Counted from the first letter of the stretch, positions 1-8,727 are shown. The stretch: DNA of 64,000 nt from CAYNVQ01 sp964400735 (GCA_964400735.1 CAYNVQ010000003.1:1-64000), one strand, 5' to 3'. The notes: generated from the letters alone by a model not told the origin. Numbers and translations: made by a program.

Positions 1-54
1 TAGCGCGCCTGCCTTGGGAGCAGGAGGTCGGCGGTTCGAATCCGCTCTCCCCGA
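1..54 (+). tRNA. tRNA-Pro (anticodon UGG), 5'-truncated by window edge
   Basis: Only the 3' part is present. The anticodon stem 8-12/20-24 (CCTGC/GCAGG) encloses the loop CTTGGGA, with anticodon TGG at 15-17. The T arm follows (GGCGG, loop TTCGAAT, CCGCT), then the acceptor strand CTCCCCG and discriminator A at 54. CCA is not encoded, and a T-run at 55-61 follows directly and could end transcription. The D arm and 5' acceptor strand lie outside the window. Confidence 0.9.
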
Positions 55-114
55 TTTTTTTGCATCCGGAGAATTGCCGTTCTTGATGAGGCAGCTCTGG
101 ATTCCGTAGAGGGG

Positions 115-183
115 GAGGTTCCTGTCCATCTTCGTCCAACCCCCCCCGCCCCCCATCAAAGGCTGCAGATGGACAGGAACCTC
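115..183. repeat. perfect 16-bp inverted repeat in the tRNA spacer
   Basis: GAGGTTCCTGTCCATC at 115-130 is the exact reverse complement of GATGGACAGGAACCTC at 168-183. The 37-base loop contains C-runs. The right arm is also part of a diverged direct repeat (see 153-364). No T-run follows, so it does not look like a terminator. Confidence 0.85.
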
Positions 184-364
184 TTATAGAGATTCTGACA
201 CCATAGGCACCGGAGGGACAGATACCGTCATTGTAGCCGCCATGGGCTTCAGACAAGCAGGCACAACCACAGCGGCCTGCACCATTGAATCCAGAAGAAA
301 AGGGACCGTGCGTGAGATTCCCATCAGGGGCCGCGGATGGACGGGAACCTTTTGAAGAGATCCT
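153..364. repeat. two diverged direct-repeat copies (153-196 and 321-364)
   Basis: The segment starting CCATCAAAGGCTGCAGATGG at 153 recurs at 321 as CCATCAGGGGCCGCGGATGG. The similarity continues through GGAACCT and AGAGAT for about 44 bases, and most differences are transitions. No convincing gene is seen in the 55-500 spacer on either strand. It looks like decayed repeat DNA between two tRNA genes. Confidence 0.6.
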
Positions 365-500
365 ATCCCCGTGGGTTTCAGATAAAAAGGCGACTGCCTT
401 AGAACTGTGGACATTGGATGGAGTGTTGGTCCGAAAGCCGTAATCATGATTGAAAATCATGGGGTTTTGGGCTATAGTTAGGGAACTTGAGAGCTGACGC

Positions 501-577
501 GCGCCTGTAGCTCAGATGGATAGAGCAGCTGCCTTCTAAGCAGCGGGTCGGGAGTTCGAGTCTCTCCAGGCGCGCCA
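501..577 (+). tRNA. tRNA-Arg (anticodon UCU)
   Basis: Complete 77-base cloverleaf. Acceptor strands GCGCCTG (501-507) and CAGGCGC (567-573), discriminator G at 574 and an encoded CCA at 575-577. The anticodon stem GCTGC/GCAGC holds the loop CTTCTAA, with anticodon TCT at 535-537. The T arm is GGGAG, loop TTCGAGT, CTCTC. Confidence 0.95.
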
Positions 578-1110
578 TTTTAGGTCTCGGAACCTGTCCA
601 GCCATCAATCCGCGCAATAGCCAGCCCATTGAGTGATGCGATAAATGTACCCTTTCACTTTGACCTTGATTTGCTGGAATTTCCTACCAGCCGAATATTT
701 TTTTGGGGGAGTCGTAAAAAGACTCATAATCTTTTTGTCAATGCGGGTTTTTCCTATCAGATATTCCTGTGCTGATGCGACTAAAATAGAGTAACAAAAA
801 ATGTCATTTTCTTTGGAAACTCATAAGGAAGAATCGTCCTGGGCGGCAAAGGGTATAACCCAAAGGGGTGATACAATTTTTGTAAAAATCACCTCGCTAT
901 TCCTCGTTGCAGGTGATTGACGCTAGAGATAAACTCTGAGAATATTAAGGGCGTTTTCAGGAGAATCATGACCCTACGCCATTGATTCAAGAAGAGGAGA
1001 GAAAAAATCTTGATCGCAATCGTCCTTTTAGTAGGAAGAATATGTTGACAAAAAATGTCAGTTTATCTAATGTGGATGTTCTTCGTAATTTTTGGCCGTG
1101 AGGAAAAAGA
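578..1110 (+). other. gene-free leader before the pilus operon
   Basis: No protein gene is supported here. Visible elements are a short stem GAGTC/GACTC (709-725) followed shortly by a T-rich stretch, an imperfect palindrome GGTGAT/ATCACC (867-893), and two copies of ACAAAAAATGTCA (near 793 and 1048). The second copy lies in a candidate promoter and forms TGACA-N5-TGTCA. Confidence 0.5.
1045..1073 (+). promoter_or_regulatory. candidate promoter and operator of the pilB operon
   Basis: TTGACA at 1045-1050 is a consensus -35 box. TAATGT at 1068-1073 is a fair -10 with a 17-base spacer. An inverted repeat TGACA-AAAAA-TGTCA (1046-1060) overlaps the -35 box, so a regulator bound there could block or tune this promoter. 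TGTC half-sites also occur before the pilin gene. Confidence 0.45.
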
Positions 1111-2844
1111 ATGGGATCGAACTTAGGTGAACTGCTCATTCAGGAAAAGTTGCTCGATGCCGAACAACTGAAAAGCGCCGTCGATTACCATCGACAAAAT
1201 GACGTGGGCATCGGATCGGCGATAGTCAGCCTCGGGTTTCTTTCCGAGGAAGAGATGGCTCAGGCCCTCAGCCGGCAGTTGGGCTATCCGTATATCAACT
1301 TGGATCAATTCGAGGTCTACCCTGACGTCATCAGCCTTATCCCTGTTGAAATCGCCAAAAAATATTTGATCATGCCCATTCATCGTATCCGGTCTTTCCT
1401 TACTCTGGCCATGGTCGACCCGACAGACCTCGGCATCATCGAAGACATCCGGTTCAGGACAGGACTGAGTATTCAGCCTGTCATCGCCTCAGAATCGGGC
1501 ATCATGAATGCCATCTCCAAGTACTACGGTTCTTCCGATGCTCTGCGGGTGAAACAGATCGTGGATGAAATCGAACAGGCCGAGGACACCAGCGTCAATA
1601 TCATCGAAGAAGAAGAAGAGGATTATGATATCGAGGAACTGGTTCATTCGACCGAGGAAGCGCCGATCATTACTCTTGTCAATACCATCTTCATTGATTC
1701 CATAAAAAAAGGTGCCAGCGATGTCCATTTTGAGCCCTATGAAAAGAATTTTCGGGTGAGATACCGTTTGGACGGAACCCTTCACGAGATGATGAACCTT
1801 GCACTCAAGTTCAAGAATCCCGTCACTTCCCGAGTGAAAATTCTCTCCAATATGGATATTGCCGAAAAAAGATTGCCTCAGGATGGCCGGATCAAGATGA
1901 GAGTGAAGCTGGAAAACGGAGATCGGAAAGATGTCGATATGCGTGTCTCTAGCGTTCCCACCATCTTTGGTGAGAAGGTCGTAGTCCGAATTCTCGATAA
2001 GGCCATGCTGCAGTTAGATATGTCCAAGCTTGGCTTTGAAGAGGAGTCCCTTGACGTTTTTAAGCGCATGATCGTCAGGCCCTGGGGGATTATTCTGGTT
2101 ACCGGCCCGACCGGAAGCGGGAAAACAAATACGCTTTATTCCGCCATCTCAAATCTTAACTCGATGGAAAAAAATATTATGACAGCCGAGGATCCCGTCG
2201 AATTCTATATGGCGGGCATCAATCAGGTCAACGTAAAAGATGATATCGGATTGAATTTTGCCAGTTCGCTGCGAAGCTTTTTGCGACAAGATCCTGACAT
2301 CATGCTTGTCGGTGAAATGAGAGATTTCGAGACTGTCGACATTGCCATCAAGGCCGCTTTGACCGGGCATCTTGTGTTCTCAACGGTACATACCAACGAT
2401 GCCGCCAGCACTATTCTCCGGTTGGTCAACATGGATGTCGAACCCTTTCTTATCTCGGATTCAGTCGTTCTTGTTGTGGCCCAGAGGCTTGTCAGGCGCC
2501 TATGCCAGGATTGCTGCACGCGGCACAACCTGACGCCCGAAGCACTTGCGGATATAGGCTTCACGAAAGAGGAATCCACCAAAGTGAAGGTTTATAAGCC
2601 CGTCGGCTGCAACAAATGTCACAGCACGGGCTACAAAGGCAGAACCGGTCTTTTTGAAGTGATGGAAGTGACCGACGATATCAGAGACATGATTCTATCC
2701 CGAGCGCAGTCAAAGGAAATCAAAAAGAAAGCCCAGGAAAATGGGATGCTCACCTTGAGAAGGAGTGGCCTGACCAAGATAATGAATGGGATCACTTCTG
2801 TTGAGGAAGTATTGAGAGAGACGATAAAAGATTCGGAGGTATAA
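1111..2844 (+). CDS. pilB: type IV pilus extension ATPase PilB
   Basis: 577-residue secretion ATPase of the GspE/PilB family, predicted to power pilus extension from the cytoplasmic face of the inner membrane. Residues 1-140 match the N-terminal GspE/MshE-type domain. The ATPase core has Walker A GPTGSGKT (332-339), Walker B DPDIMLVGEMRD (394-405) and the His-box STVHTND. A zinc-binding tetracysteine is present (C465, C468, C500, C503), which is typical of PilB/GspE and absent from PilT. The start ATG follows GAGGAAAAAG. The next gene begins one base after its stop. GspE of a type II system is the alternative, but pilT, pilC and pilSR next door favour the pilus role. Confidence 0.93.
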   Translation: MGSNLGELLIQEKLLDAEQLKSAVDYHRQNDVGIGSAIVSLGFLSEEEMAQALSRQLGYPYINLDQFEVYPDVISLIPVEIAKKYLIMPIHRIRSFLTLAMVDPTDLGIIEDIRFRTGLSIQPVIASESGIMNAISKYYGSSDALRVKQIVDEIEQAEDTSVNIIEEEEEDYDIEELVHSTEEAPIITLVNTIFIDSIKKGASDVHFEPYEKNFRVRYRLDGTLHEMMNLALKFKNPVTSRVKILSNMDIAEKRLPQDGRIKMRVKLENGDRKDVDMRVSSVPTIFGEKVVVRILDKAMLQLDMSKLGFEEESLDVFKRMIVRPWGIILVTGPTGSGKTNTLYSAISNLNSMEKNIMTAEDPVEFYMAGINQVNVKDDIGLNFASSLRSFLRQDPDIMLVGEMRDFETVDIAIKAALTGHLVFSTVHTNDAASTILRLVNMDVEPFLISDSVVLVVAQRLVRRLCQDCCTRHNLTPEALADIGFTKEESTKVKVYKPVGCNKCHSTGYKGRTGLFEVMEVTDDIRDMILSRAQSKEIKKKAQENGMLTLRRSGLTKIMNGITSVEEVLRETIKDSEV

Positions 2845-2845
2845 A

Positions 2846-3961
2846 ATGGGAATAACCATTCAAGAATTGCTTCAATTAACCGTCGAAAAAGATGCAAGCG
2901 ATTTGCATATAACCACCTATATTCCTCCCCGCATAAGGGTGCACGGTTCGCTGATCACCCTCGATTACCCTCCCCTCACACCGCCTGAGACCAAGAATAT
3001 TGTCTACAGCTTGTTGACCGACAGGCAGAAAAAACAATTCGAGGAGAAACTGGAGCTGGATTTCTCTTTTGGGGTTAAAGACATGGGCCGCTTCCGCGGC
3101 AATGTTTTCATGCAGAAGGGCGCTGTTGCCGCTGCATTTCGTCGTTTTCTTCCCATCATGTGGAGTTTCTCTCAATTGGGCATCCCCCAGAGGCTAGCCA
3201 AGCTATGCTATTTGCCCCGAGGGTTGGTCCTTGTAACTGGCCCCACAGGATGCGGAAAATCGACAACTCTTGCCTGCTTGATAGACCACATCAACAAGGA
3301 AAGAGGGGTACATATCGTCACGATCGAGGATCCTATTGAATACTTCTTTACACCCAAAAAATCCATCATCAACCAGAGAGAACTTTTTGTCGATACCCTT
3401 TCCTACCCTAACGCTCTTCGTTCCGTTCTCAGGGAGGATCCCGATGTCGTTCTAGTGGGAGAAATGAGGGATCTAGAAACGGTGGAAGCGACTCTCCGCG
3501 TAGCCGAAACGGGCCATCTGACCTTTTCCACGCTGCACACCAACTCTGCTTCAGAGACCATATCGAGGATCATCGATATTTTTCCCTCCCAGTACCAATC
3601 TCAGGTGAGGATTATGCTGTCCATGTGTTTAGAGGCTGTGATCACCCAGGCACTTTTGCCTCGAGCTGACGGGAGAGGGCGCGTGTTGGCCATGGAAATC
3701 CTCATTCCCAATGCGGCTATAAGAAACCTGATCAGGGAAAACAAAATTCACCAGATCTATTCCTCCATGCAGATGGGACAGGAAAAGTTTGGCATGCAGA
3801 CATTCAATCAATCGCTTGCCAGTCTCTATTTCCAAAAGGCCATCACCATGGAAACAGCCATGAGCATGTCGGCAAAACCGGAGGAATTGACGGATATCCT
3901 TCAAAGGAGAGAAGGACTCAAGGTAACTTCTGCAAACTTCTCTCCGGAGATGAGAAAATAG
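2846..3961 (+). CDS. pilT: type IV pilus retraction ATPase PilT
   Basis: 371-residue hexameric ATPase predicted to depolymerise the pilus (twitching motility, DNA uptake). Walker A is GPTGCGKS (132-139), Walker B DPDVVLVGEMRD (197-208 region) and the His-box is FSTLHTNSA. The PilT hallmark AIRNLIRE is at 291-298. There is no tetracysteine motif, unlike the upstream PilB. The ribosome-binding site GGAGGT lies inside the end of pilB, so the two are translated from one message. The C-terminus extends slightly past the usual PilT length with no recognised domain. Confidence 0.92.
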   Translation: MGITIQELLQLTVEKDASDLHITTYIPPRIRVHGSLITLDYPPLTPPETKNIVYSLLTDRQKKQFEEKLELDFSFGVKDMGRFRGNVFMQKGAVAAAFRRFLPIMWSFSQLGIPQRLAKLCYLPRGLVLVTGPTGCGKSTTLACLIDHINKERGVHIVTIEDPIEYFFTPKKSIINQRELFVDTLSYPNALRSVLREDPDVVLVGEMRDLETVEATLRVAETGHLTFSTLHTNSASETISRIIDIFPSQYQSQVRIMLSMCLEAVITQALLPRADGRGRVLAMEILIPNAAIRNLIRENKIHQIYSSMQMGQEKFGMQTFNQSLASLYFQKAITMETAMSMSAKPEELTDILQRREGLKVTSANFSPEMRK

Positions 3962-3975
3962 AAAGGGGATAGAAG

Positions 3976-5178
3976 ATGCCATCCTATCAATGGAAAGGAA
4001 AAAATCGTTACGGCGATGTGGTGGGAGGAGTCCGAGTGGCACGGAGTGTCGAGGATTTATCCAGAGCCCTTCAGAGGGAACAGATCACCGTTATGGACAT
4101 TTCCGCTGCCAGAAAAAAATTCGAGATTCCTTTTCTCCAGAGGCAGAGGGTTAGACTGAAGGATTTGGCGATTTACAGCCGACAGCTTTCGGTTTTAATC
4201 GATGCTGAACTCCCGCTGATACAGAGTCTCAACATTCTAGCTGAACAGACCAAGAATAAGTATTTCAAGCATGTTATCAAAGCGATCAGGGAGGACGTAG
4301 AGGCAGGTTCGACCTTGAACCAGGCTAAGCGCAAGTTTCCCAGCGTTTTTGACGACTTGTACTGTAACTTGGTGGCTTCGGGTGAGCAAAGCGGCTCGTT
4401 GGATATCATGTTGAGACGATTGGCTGAATACCTGGAAAAAGTCGTGAGGTTGAGAGCCCAGGTCCGCCAGGCCATGATCTACCCTTCGGCCGTTTTGTCG
4501 TTTGCTGTGTTGGTTGTGGTTTTCATGTTGTGGAAAGTCATCCCGGTTTTCGCCTCGATCTTCCTGGAACTGGGAGCTGAGCTTCCTTTCTTGACGTCCA
4601 TTGTTTTAGTCCTGAGCAATTTCATACAGAAGTACATCCTGTTGCTCGCCATCGGTTTGGTTGCACTTGTTTTTGGCTTCAGGTACTGGAGGAAAACGGA
4701 ATCGGGCCGAAGAATCACGGATAAATTTCTTCTTCGGATGCCTCTATTTGGAAAATTGCTCGAGAAAGTCGGTCTGTCGCGCGTAACCCGAACCTTGAGC
4801 ACGCTGCTTTCAGGAGGAGTCCCGATGCTGGAGAGCCTGAAGATCACCTCATCGACCGCGGGAAATGTCATCGTGGAAGATTACATCATGCAGGCCAGGA
4901 CTATGGTAGCCGAGGGGACCAGCCTAAGGGATGCTTTCAAGGAAAAAGGGCGGTTTCCCTTTATGATGATCCAGATGGTGGGCGTGGGAGAGGCCACTGG
5001 CACATTGGATGAAATGCTGGCCAAGCTGGCCGATTTTTATGATGAGGAGGTCGAAACCTCGGTGGCCTCCCTGCTATCGATTTTAGAGCCGATTTTGCTG
5101 ATTGTTGTGGGTGTGATCGTGGGATCGATCGTCGTTTCGATGTATCTTCCAATCTTCGAGCTCATGAAAAAGTTCTGA
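3976..5178 (+). CDS. pilC: type IV pilus inner-membrane platform protein PilC
   Basis: 400-residue GspF/PilC-family platform protein that couples the ATPases to pilin assembly. Two GspF domains are visible (about 65-190 and 265-390), each with the conserved SGE/GVGEATG-type segment (VASGEQSG near 133 and VGVGEATGTLDEML near 335). Membrane segments lie near 168-190, 218-237 and 365-393, and the chain ends in the usual LPIFELMKKF-type tail. It sits 14 bases after pilT with AGGGGATAG as ribosome-binding site. Order pilB-pilT-pilC is the common pilus arrangement. Confidence 0.93.
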   Translation: MPSYQWKGKNRYGDVVGGVRVARSVEDLSRALQREQITVMDISAARKKFEIPFLQRQRVRLKDLAIYSRQLSVLIDAELPLIQSLNILAEQTKNKYFKHVIKAIREDVEAGSTLNQAKRKFPSVFDDLYCNLVASGEQSGSLDIMLRRLAEYLEKVVRLRAQVRQAMIYPSAVLSFAVLVVVFMLWKVIPVFASIFLELGAELPFLTSIVLVLSNFIQKYILLLAIGLVALVFGFRYWRKTESGRRITDKFLLRMPLFGKLLEKVGLSRVTRTLSTLLSGGVPMLESLKITSSTAGNVIVEDYIMQARTMVAEGTSLRDAFKEKGRFPFMMIQMVGVGEATGTLDEMLAKLADFYDEEVETSVASLLSILEPILLIVVGVIVGSIVVSMYLPIFELMKKF

Positions 5179-5272
5179 GCTGAGGCTAAAAGCGGCTAGG
5201 ACTGGGTCCGGAAGGAACAGGATTCCAGAATCAGGCTAGGTTTAAAGGTGGTAATCGAGAAGGATTGATAAG

Positions 5273-6553
5273 TTGATCAAAAGAAAAAATATTTTTTGGC
5301 TGATTCTTATACGGTTGATCGTTGTCACCACCCTTGCTGTGTCCGTGGCCGTCATTCAAGCCAGCACGTCCGCCTTTCTTCCCACGCTGTTTTATTATTT
5401 GATCCTTGTTACCTATGTTCTGTCCATCGTGTATATTCTCCTTTACTATTGGGGGAAATTTGAGACCTTTCAAGTATATCTGCAGGTCTTTTTCGACCTT
5501 TTCCTGATCACGGCCTTTGTGTATTTTTCGGGAGGTTTACGAGGCTCCTTTCCCTTCCTTTACATTTTCGAAATCATTGCCGCCAGTATTGTGCTTTCCA
5601 AGCGGGCTGCCTATTTAACGGCTGCCCTATCCGGTGTCCTTTTCGGGTTTTTGGTGAACGGGATGCATATGGGTTTTTTACCTTATTTCGGTGCTGATGA
5701 GCCCGCAGAGCTTTCACCTGGGTTGGTAATCAACAGTATCTTCATATCTTGGAGCGTATTCTTTCTCGTTGCTTTTCTCGTCAATTATTTGACGGGGAGC
5801 TTGAATAGAACGGCTGAAAAGCTCCATGTGGCCCAAAAAGAGCTGGATATCAAAAAACGTTTGGCGCTGGCCGGAGAATTCTCTGCCCATCTGGCTCATG
5901 AGATAAGGAATCCGCTTGCGGCCATCTCCGGTTCCGTTCAAGTTCTGCGGGATAATCTGGTTTTGGACAGGGATACCAAGGAGCTGATGGATAATATCGT
6001 TCGGCAGTCCGAAAGAGTCTCCCAATCCATCGAACAATACTTGAACCTTGTTTCTCCTGATAAAAAAACCTTTTCCGATTTGAACCTGGCCTCAGTTGTA
6101 GATGACGTGCTCTCGCTCTTGGAGGATAACGGGGATTTGGCCGGAAAATTGGAGATAAACGGGAATTTCAGAGCCTCCGATATCATCTATTTCGGCAATA
6201 TCAATCAGTTCAAACAGCTCTTCTGGAATCTCATCCGGATTGCCGCCAAAGCTTCACCCGAAGGTGGCCCCATAACCATCGATTTCGACCAAGAGCATAG
6301 GGATGAATTCCAGTTGAAAATTTCTCGGTCGGGTAATCATCGAGAAGAAGAAAAAGAAAAGAAAGAGAGTCGGGTCGAAGATGCTCCATCAGTATTTGAA
6401 TATGGAGCAGAAATCGGCATGGCTGTTGTCAGCCGGATCGTCGATGATTACGATGGAAAGATGGTCGTCCGCTCCGATGGTGAGAAGGGGACGGAGGTCG
6501 TAATCAGGCTGCCCAAGAAGCAAAATACAACGGAAAATAGAATGAGGGCATAG
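5273..6553 (+). CDS. pilS: PilS-like membrane sensor with a degenerate kinase ATP-binding domain
   Basis: 426-residue sensor with about six membrane helices in residues 8-175, a linker helix, and a HisKA domain with the H-box AHLAHEIRNP (phospho-acceptor H209). Position next to pilR supports a PilS role. The C-terminal HATPase region is abnormal. The N-box reads NLIRIAAKA where NLxxNAxxA is expected, the DxGxG box is missing and replaced by a charged stretch (SGNHREEEKEKKE), and the glycine-rich lid is reduced to EYGAEIGMAVV. ATP binding is therefore doubtful. Start is TTG at 5273 after GAGAAGGA; no better upstream start was seen. The stop lies 6 bases before pilR. Confidence 0.8.
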   Translation: MIKRKNIFWLILIRLIVVTTLAVSVAVIQASTSAFLPTLFYYLILVTYVLSIVYILLYYWGKFETFQVYLQVFFDLFLITAFVYFSGGLRGSFPFLYIFEIIAASIVLSKRAAYLTAALSGVLFGFLVNGMHMGFLPYFGADEPAELSPGLVINSIFISWSVFFLVAFLVNYLTGSLNRTAEKLHVAQKELDIKKRLALAGEFSAHLAHEIRNPLAAISGSVQVLRDNLVLDRDTKELMDNIVRQSERVSQSIEQYLNLVSPDKKTFSDLNLASVVDDVLSLLEDNGDLAGKLEINGNFRASDIIYFGNINQFKQLFWNLIRIAAKASPEGGPITIDFDQEHRDEFQLKISRSGNHREEEKEKKESRVEDAPSVFEYGAEIGMAVVSRIVDDYDGKMVVRSDGEKGTEVVIRLPKKQNTTENRMRA

Positions 6554-6559
6554 GAAAAA

Positions 6560-7969
6560 ATGGAGAAAATTCTGGTTATCGATGATGAAAAAAGCATCCT
6601 CGATCTGTTGAGCGTGGTCTTTGAAAAAGAAGGATATGCAGTGAAGACTTCGTTATCAGCCACTAGGGCCGTGGAGTTCATGAGTAATGAAGATTTTGAT
6701 ATGATCATCTCCGATATCAAAATGCCCAATATGAACGGGATGGAGCTTCTCCACTATGTCAGGCAAAACAGGCCGGATATCCCTATTATTATGATAACGG
6801 CCTATGGCACCATCAAGCAGGCCGTGGAAGCACTAAAAGCTGGAGCCATGGATTACATTGTCAAACCTTTCGATGTAGAAGAGTTGAAGATTATCGTGGC
6901 TCAAGGATTAGAGAAGAAAAGGCTGAGGGAAGAAAATCTGTTCCTGAAAAAAGAGCTAAAGGAGAAATATGATTTTGAGAACATGATCGGGAAGAGCAAG
7001 GTCATGCGGGAAATCTATAATCTAATTGAAAAGGTGGCTGGAACAGATTCTACTGTCCTTATAGCCGGTGAAAGCGGGACAGGAAAGGAGATGGCGGCCC
7101 GTGCCATCCATTACTTGAGTGCAAGACGCGATAAGCCATTTGTCTCGATAAATTGTGGAGCCCTGCCAGAGAATCTTCTGGAAAGCGAGCTCTTCGGCCA
7201 CGTCAAAGGATCATTCACAGGAGCTGTGGCCAATAAGAAGGGGATGTTCGAGGTGGCGGAGAACGGCGCTCTATTCTTAGATGAAGTGGGGGAGATGTCG
7301 CCTTGGACTCAGGTCAAGCTCTTGAGAGCTCTTCAGGATAAACGGATCAGAAAGGTGGGGGGAACTGAGGAGATTTTGGTCAATGTCCGGATTATCGCCG
7401 CTTCCAATCAGGATTTAAAAAAGAATATTGAAAGGGGAAATTTTCGTGAAGATCTTTTTTATCGTTTAAACGTCATTTCTTTCGAGATGCCCCCCCTGCG
7501 GAATAGGAAAGAAGATATTCCTCTGCTGGTTAATCATTTTCTTGAAAAATACTGCAACGGAATGAGCCGGCCTTTGAAAAGAATCGCACCTGAAGTTATC
7601 AGCGTACTCGAGTCCTACCCTTGGCCAGGAAATGTCCGGGAGTTGGAGAATACGATGGAAAGAATCGTGGCCATCGAAGACAGAGGGACGATCACCAAAG
7701 CGAGTCTTCCCAAGGAGATGCTCACCCCCAACAAAAAACAGGAGACCACTCCAGCTCTCGAGCCTGGTTTTGATTTCAATGCTGTTATGGATGAGATTTC
7801 GGCCAGCTATGTCAGGCAAGCCCTTCAATTTTCTGGGGGCAACTTAAAGGAGGCTGCCAATATACTGGGAATCAATTACCGCTCTTTAAGATATCTGGTG
7901 GAAAAACACAATCTGAAAGAAACGAGCCGGGCGAGCAGAAACAACCTGCATGAAAAACATGTGGGATAA
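6560..7969 (+). CDS. pilR: sigma-54-dependent response regulator PilR (NtrC family)
   Basis: 469 residues in three domains. The receiver has acidic pocket D8/D9 and phospho-acceptor D52. The AAA+ domain has Walker A GESGTGKE (170-177), sigma-54 contact loop GSFTGA (217-222) and Walker B GALFLDEV (236-243). A Fis-type helix-turn-helix lies near 426-452 (GGNLKEAANILGINYRSLRY). It should activate sigma-54 promoters, and the pilin gene immediately downstream has one. The contact loop has Ser in place of the usual Ala, a known tolerated variant. Adjacent to the pilS-like gene. Confidence 0.92.
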   Translation: MEKILVIDDEKSILDLLSVVFEKEGYAVKTSLSATRAVEFMSNEDFDMIISDIKMPNMNGMELLHYVRQNRPDIPIIMITAYGTIKQAVEALKAGAMDYIVKPFDVEELKIIVAQGLEKKRLREENLFLKKELKEKYDFENMIGKSKVMREIYNLIEKVAGTDSTVLIAGESGTGKEMAARAIHYLSARRDKPFVSINCGALPENLLESELFGHVKGSFTGAVANKKGMFEVAENGALFLDEVGEMSPWTQVKLLRALQDKRIRKVGGTEEILVNVRIIAASNQDLKKNIERGNFREDLFYRLNVISFEMPPLRNRKEDIPLLVNHFLEKYCNGMSRPLKRIAPEVISVLESYPWPGNVRELENTMERIVAIEDRGTITKASLPKEMLTPNKKQETTPALEPGFDFNAVMDEISASYVRQALQFSGGNLKEAANILGINYRSLRYLVEKHNLKETSRASRNNLHEKHVG

Positions 7970-7978
7970 GGTGTATAA

Positions 7979-8004
7979 TGTCAAATATTGGCAGCGATAT
8001 GACA
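7979..8004 (+). promoter_or_regulatory. candidate PilR-binding region upstream of the pilin gene
   Basis: ATGTCA (TGTC at 7979-7982) and TGACA (8000-8004) form an inverted pair about 85-105 bases before the sigma-54 promoter, followed by a weaker TGTTA. PilR of Pseudomonas is known to use TGTC-type repeats upstream of its pilin promoter. The assignment here is by similarity and position only. Confidence 0.4.
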
Positions 8005-8084
8005 ATAAATGTTAATGAATCAAGCGAAAAAAAGAAAAATGATGAGTAATTTATTTATTTTCAATAATTTGTACCAAAAAGGAT

Positions 8085-8101
8085 TTGGCACAAAAATTGC
8101 T
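8085..8101 (+). promoter_or_regulatory. sigma-54 (-24/-12) promoter of the pilin gene
   Basis: TTGGCACAAAAATTGCT contains the two diagnostic elements, TGGCAC and TTGC, at the required spacing (GG and GC ten bases apart). Transcription would start near 8112, leaving about a 70-base leader before the pilin ATG. An NtrC-type activator (pilR) precedes it, and rpoN lies at 48.5-49.9 kb. Confidence 0.9.
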
Positions 8102-8181
8102 GTATATTTCGTCCCCGAAAAAAAAAGTACTTACTGGTGAACGGAAATAAAAACCACCAGGAGTAAAAAAGGAGGTTTTAA

Positions 8182-8727
8182 ATGTTAAAAAAAGCGAGAG
8201 GTTTTACACTGATTGAGTTGCTGATCGTTGTGGCCATTATCGGAATTCTTGCCGCACTTCTTATCCCCAATGCCATCACTGCCATCCAGAAGTCCAAGCA
8301 GAAAGGAACGATGAAGGACATCAACACCATCGCCACCGGCGCCGCTGACTTCATCACAGACCAGGGCTCTTGGGCCCATGCAGGTATTGCTCAGGCCGGC
8401 CCCCTTGCTGCGAACAATGATTTCATCAACGGTCTTTCCCCCTTCTATGTCAAGGTCATTCCGGTGAACGACCAATGGGGCGAACCCTTCCAGGTTTACC
8501 TCGGCGATACCATCGGAGGTTACAGGGGAATTAACGCTGTCGATGTGGGAAATGATGACTTCCTGATCGAATCGTTCGCAAGAGATAACGGCACCGACGG
8601 CTGGACCTATGACGCCACAGATGCGTCAGCTGGGATGTACATCGTCGATTCTATGGATGACTTCAACAGCGACCTGGTCCAGTGGAGCGGATCCTGGATT
8701 CATGCACCGAGAACTGCCGTTCAGTAA
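8182..8727 (+). CDS. pilA: type IV pilin / GspG-like major pilin
   Basis: 181-residue prepilin. The short leader MLKKARG is followed by the type III signal FTLIELLIVVAIIGILAALL, so prepilin peptidase should cut after G7. The mature protein keeps Glu5 (residue 12) and a 20-residue hydrophobic assembly helix. The rest resembles the GspG/short-pilin fold, including DQWGEPFQVYLG near residue 95. There are no cysteines, so the disulfide loop of classical type IVa pilins is absent. Ribosome-binding site AAGGAGG is ideal. A sigma-54 promoter precedes it and a strong terminator follows, so it is a monocistronic transcript. Confidence 0.88.
   Translation: MLKKARGFTLIELLIVVAIIGILAALLIPNAITAIQKSKQKGTMKDINTIATGAADFITDQGSWAHAGIAQAGPLAANNDFINGLSPFYVKVIPVNDQWGEPFQVYLGDTIGGYRGINAVDVGNDDFLIESFARDNGTDGWTYDATDASAGMYIVDSMDDFNSDLVQWSGSWIHAPRTAVQ

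Noticed and set aside
184..447. 87-residue minus-strand frame in the tRNA spacer
   Set aside because: It spans the diverged direct repeats and has no family resemblance or start signal.
5205..5230. GGTCCGGAAGGAA in the pilC-pilS spacer, similar to the SRP RNA tetraloop region
   Set aside because: The flanks do not form the long SRP helix and the spacer is only 94 bases; taken as chance similarity near the pilS start.
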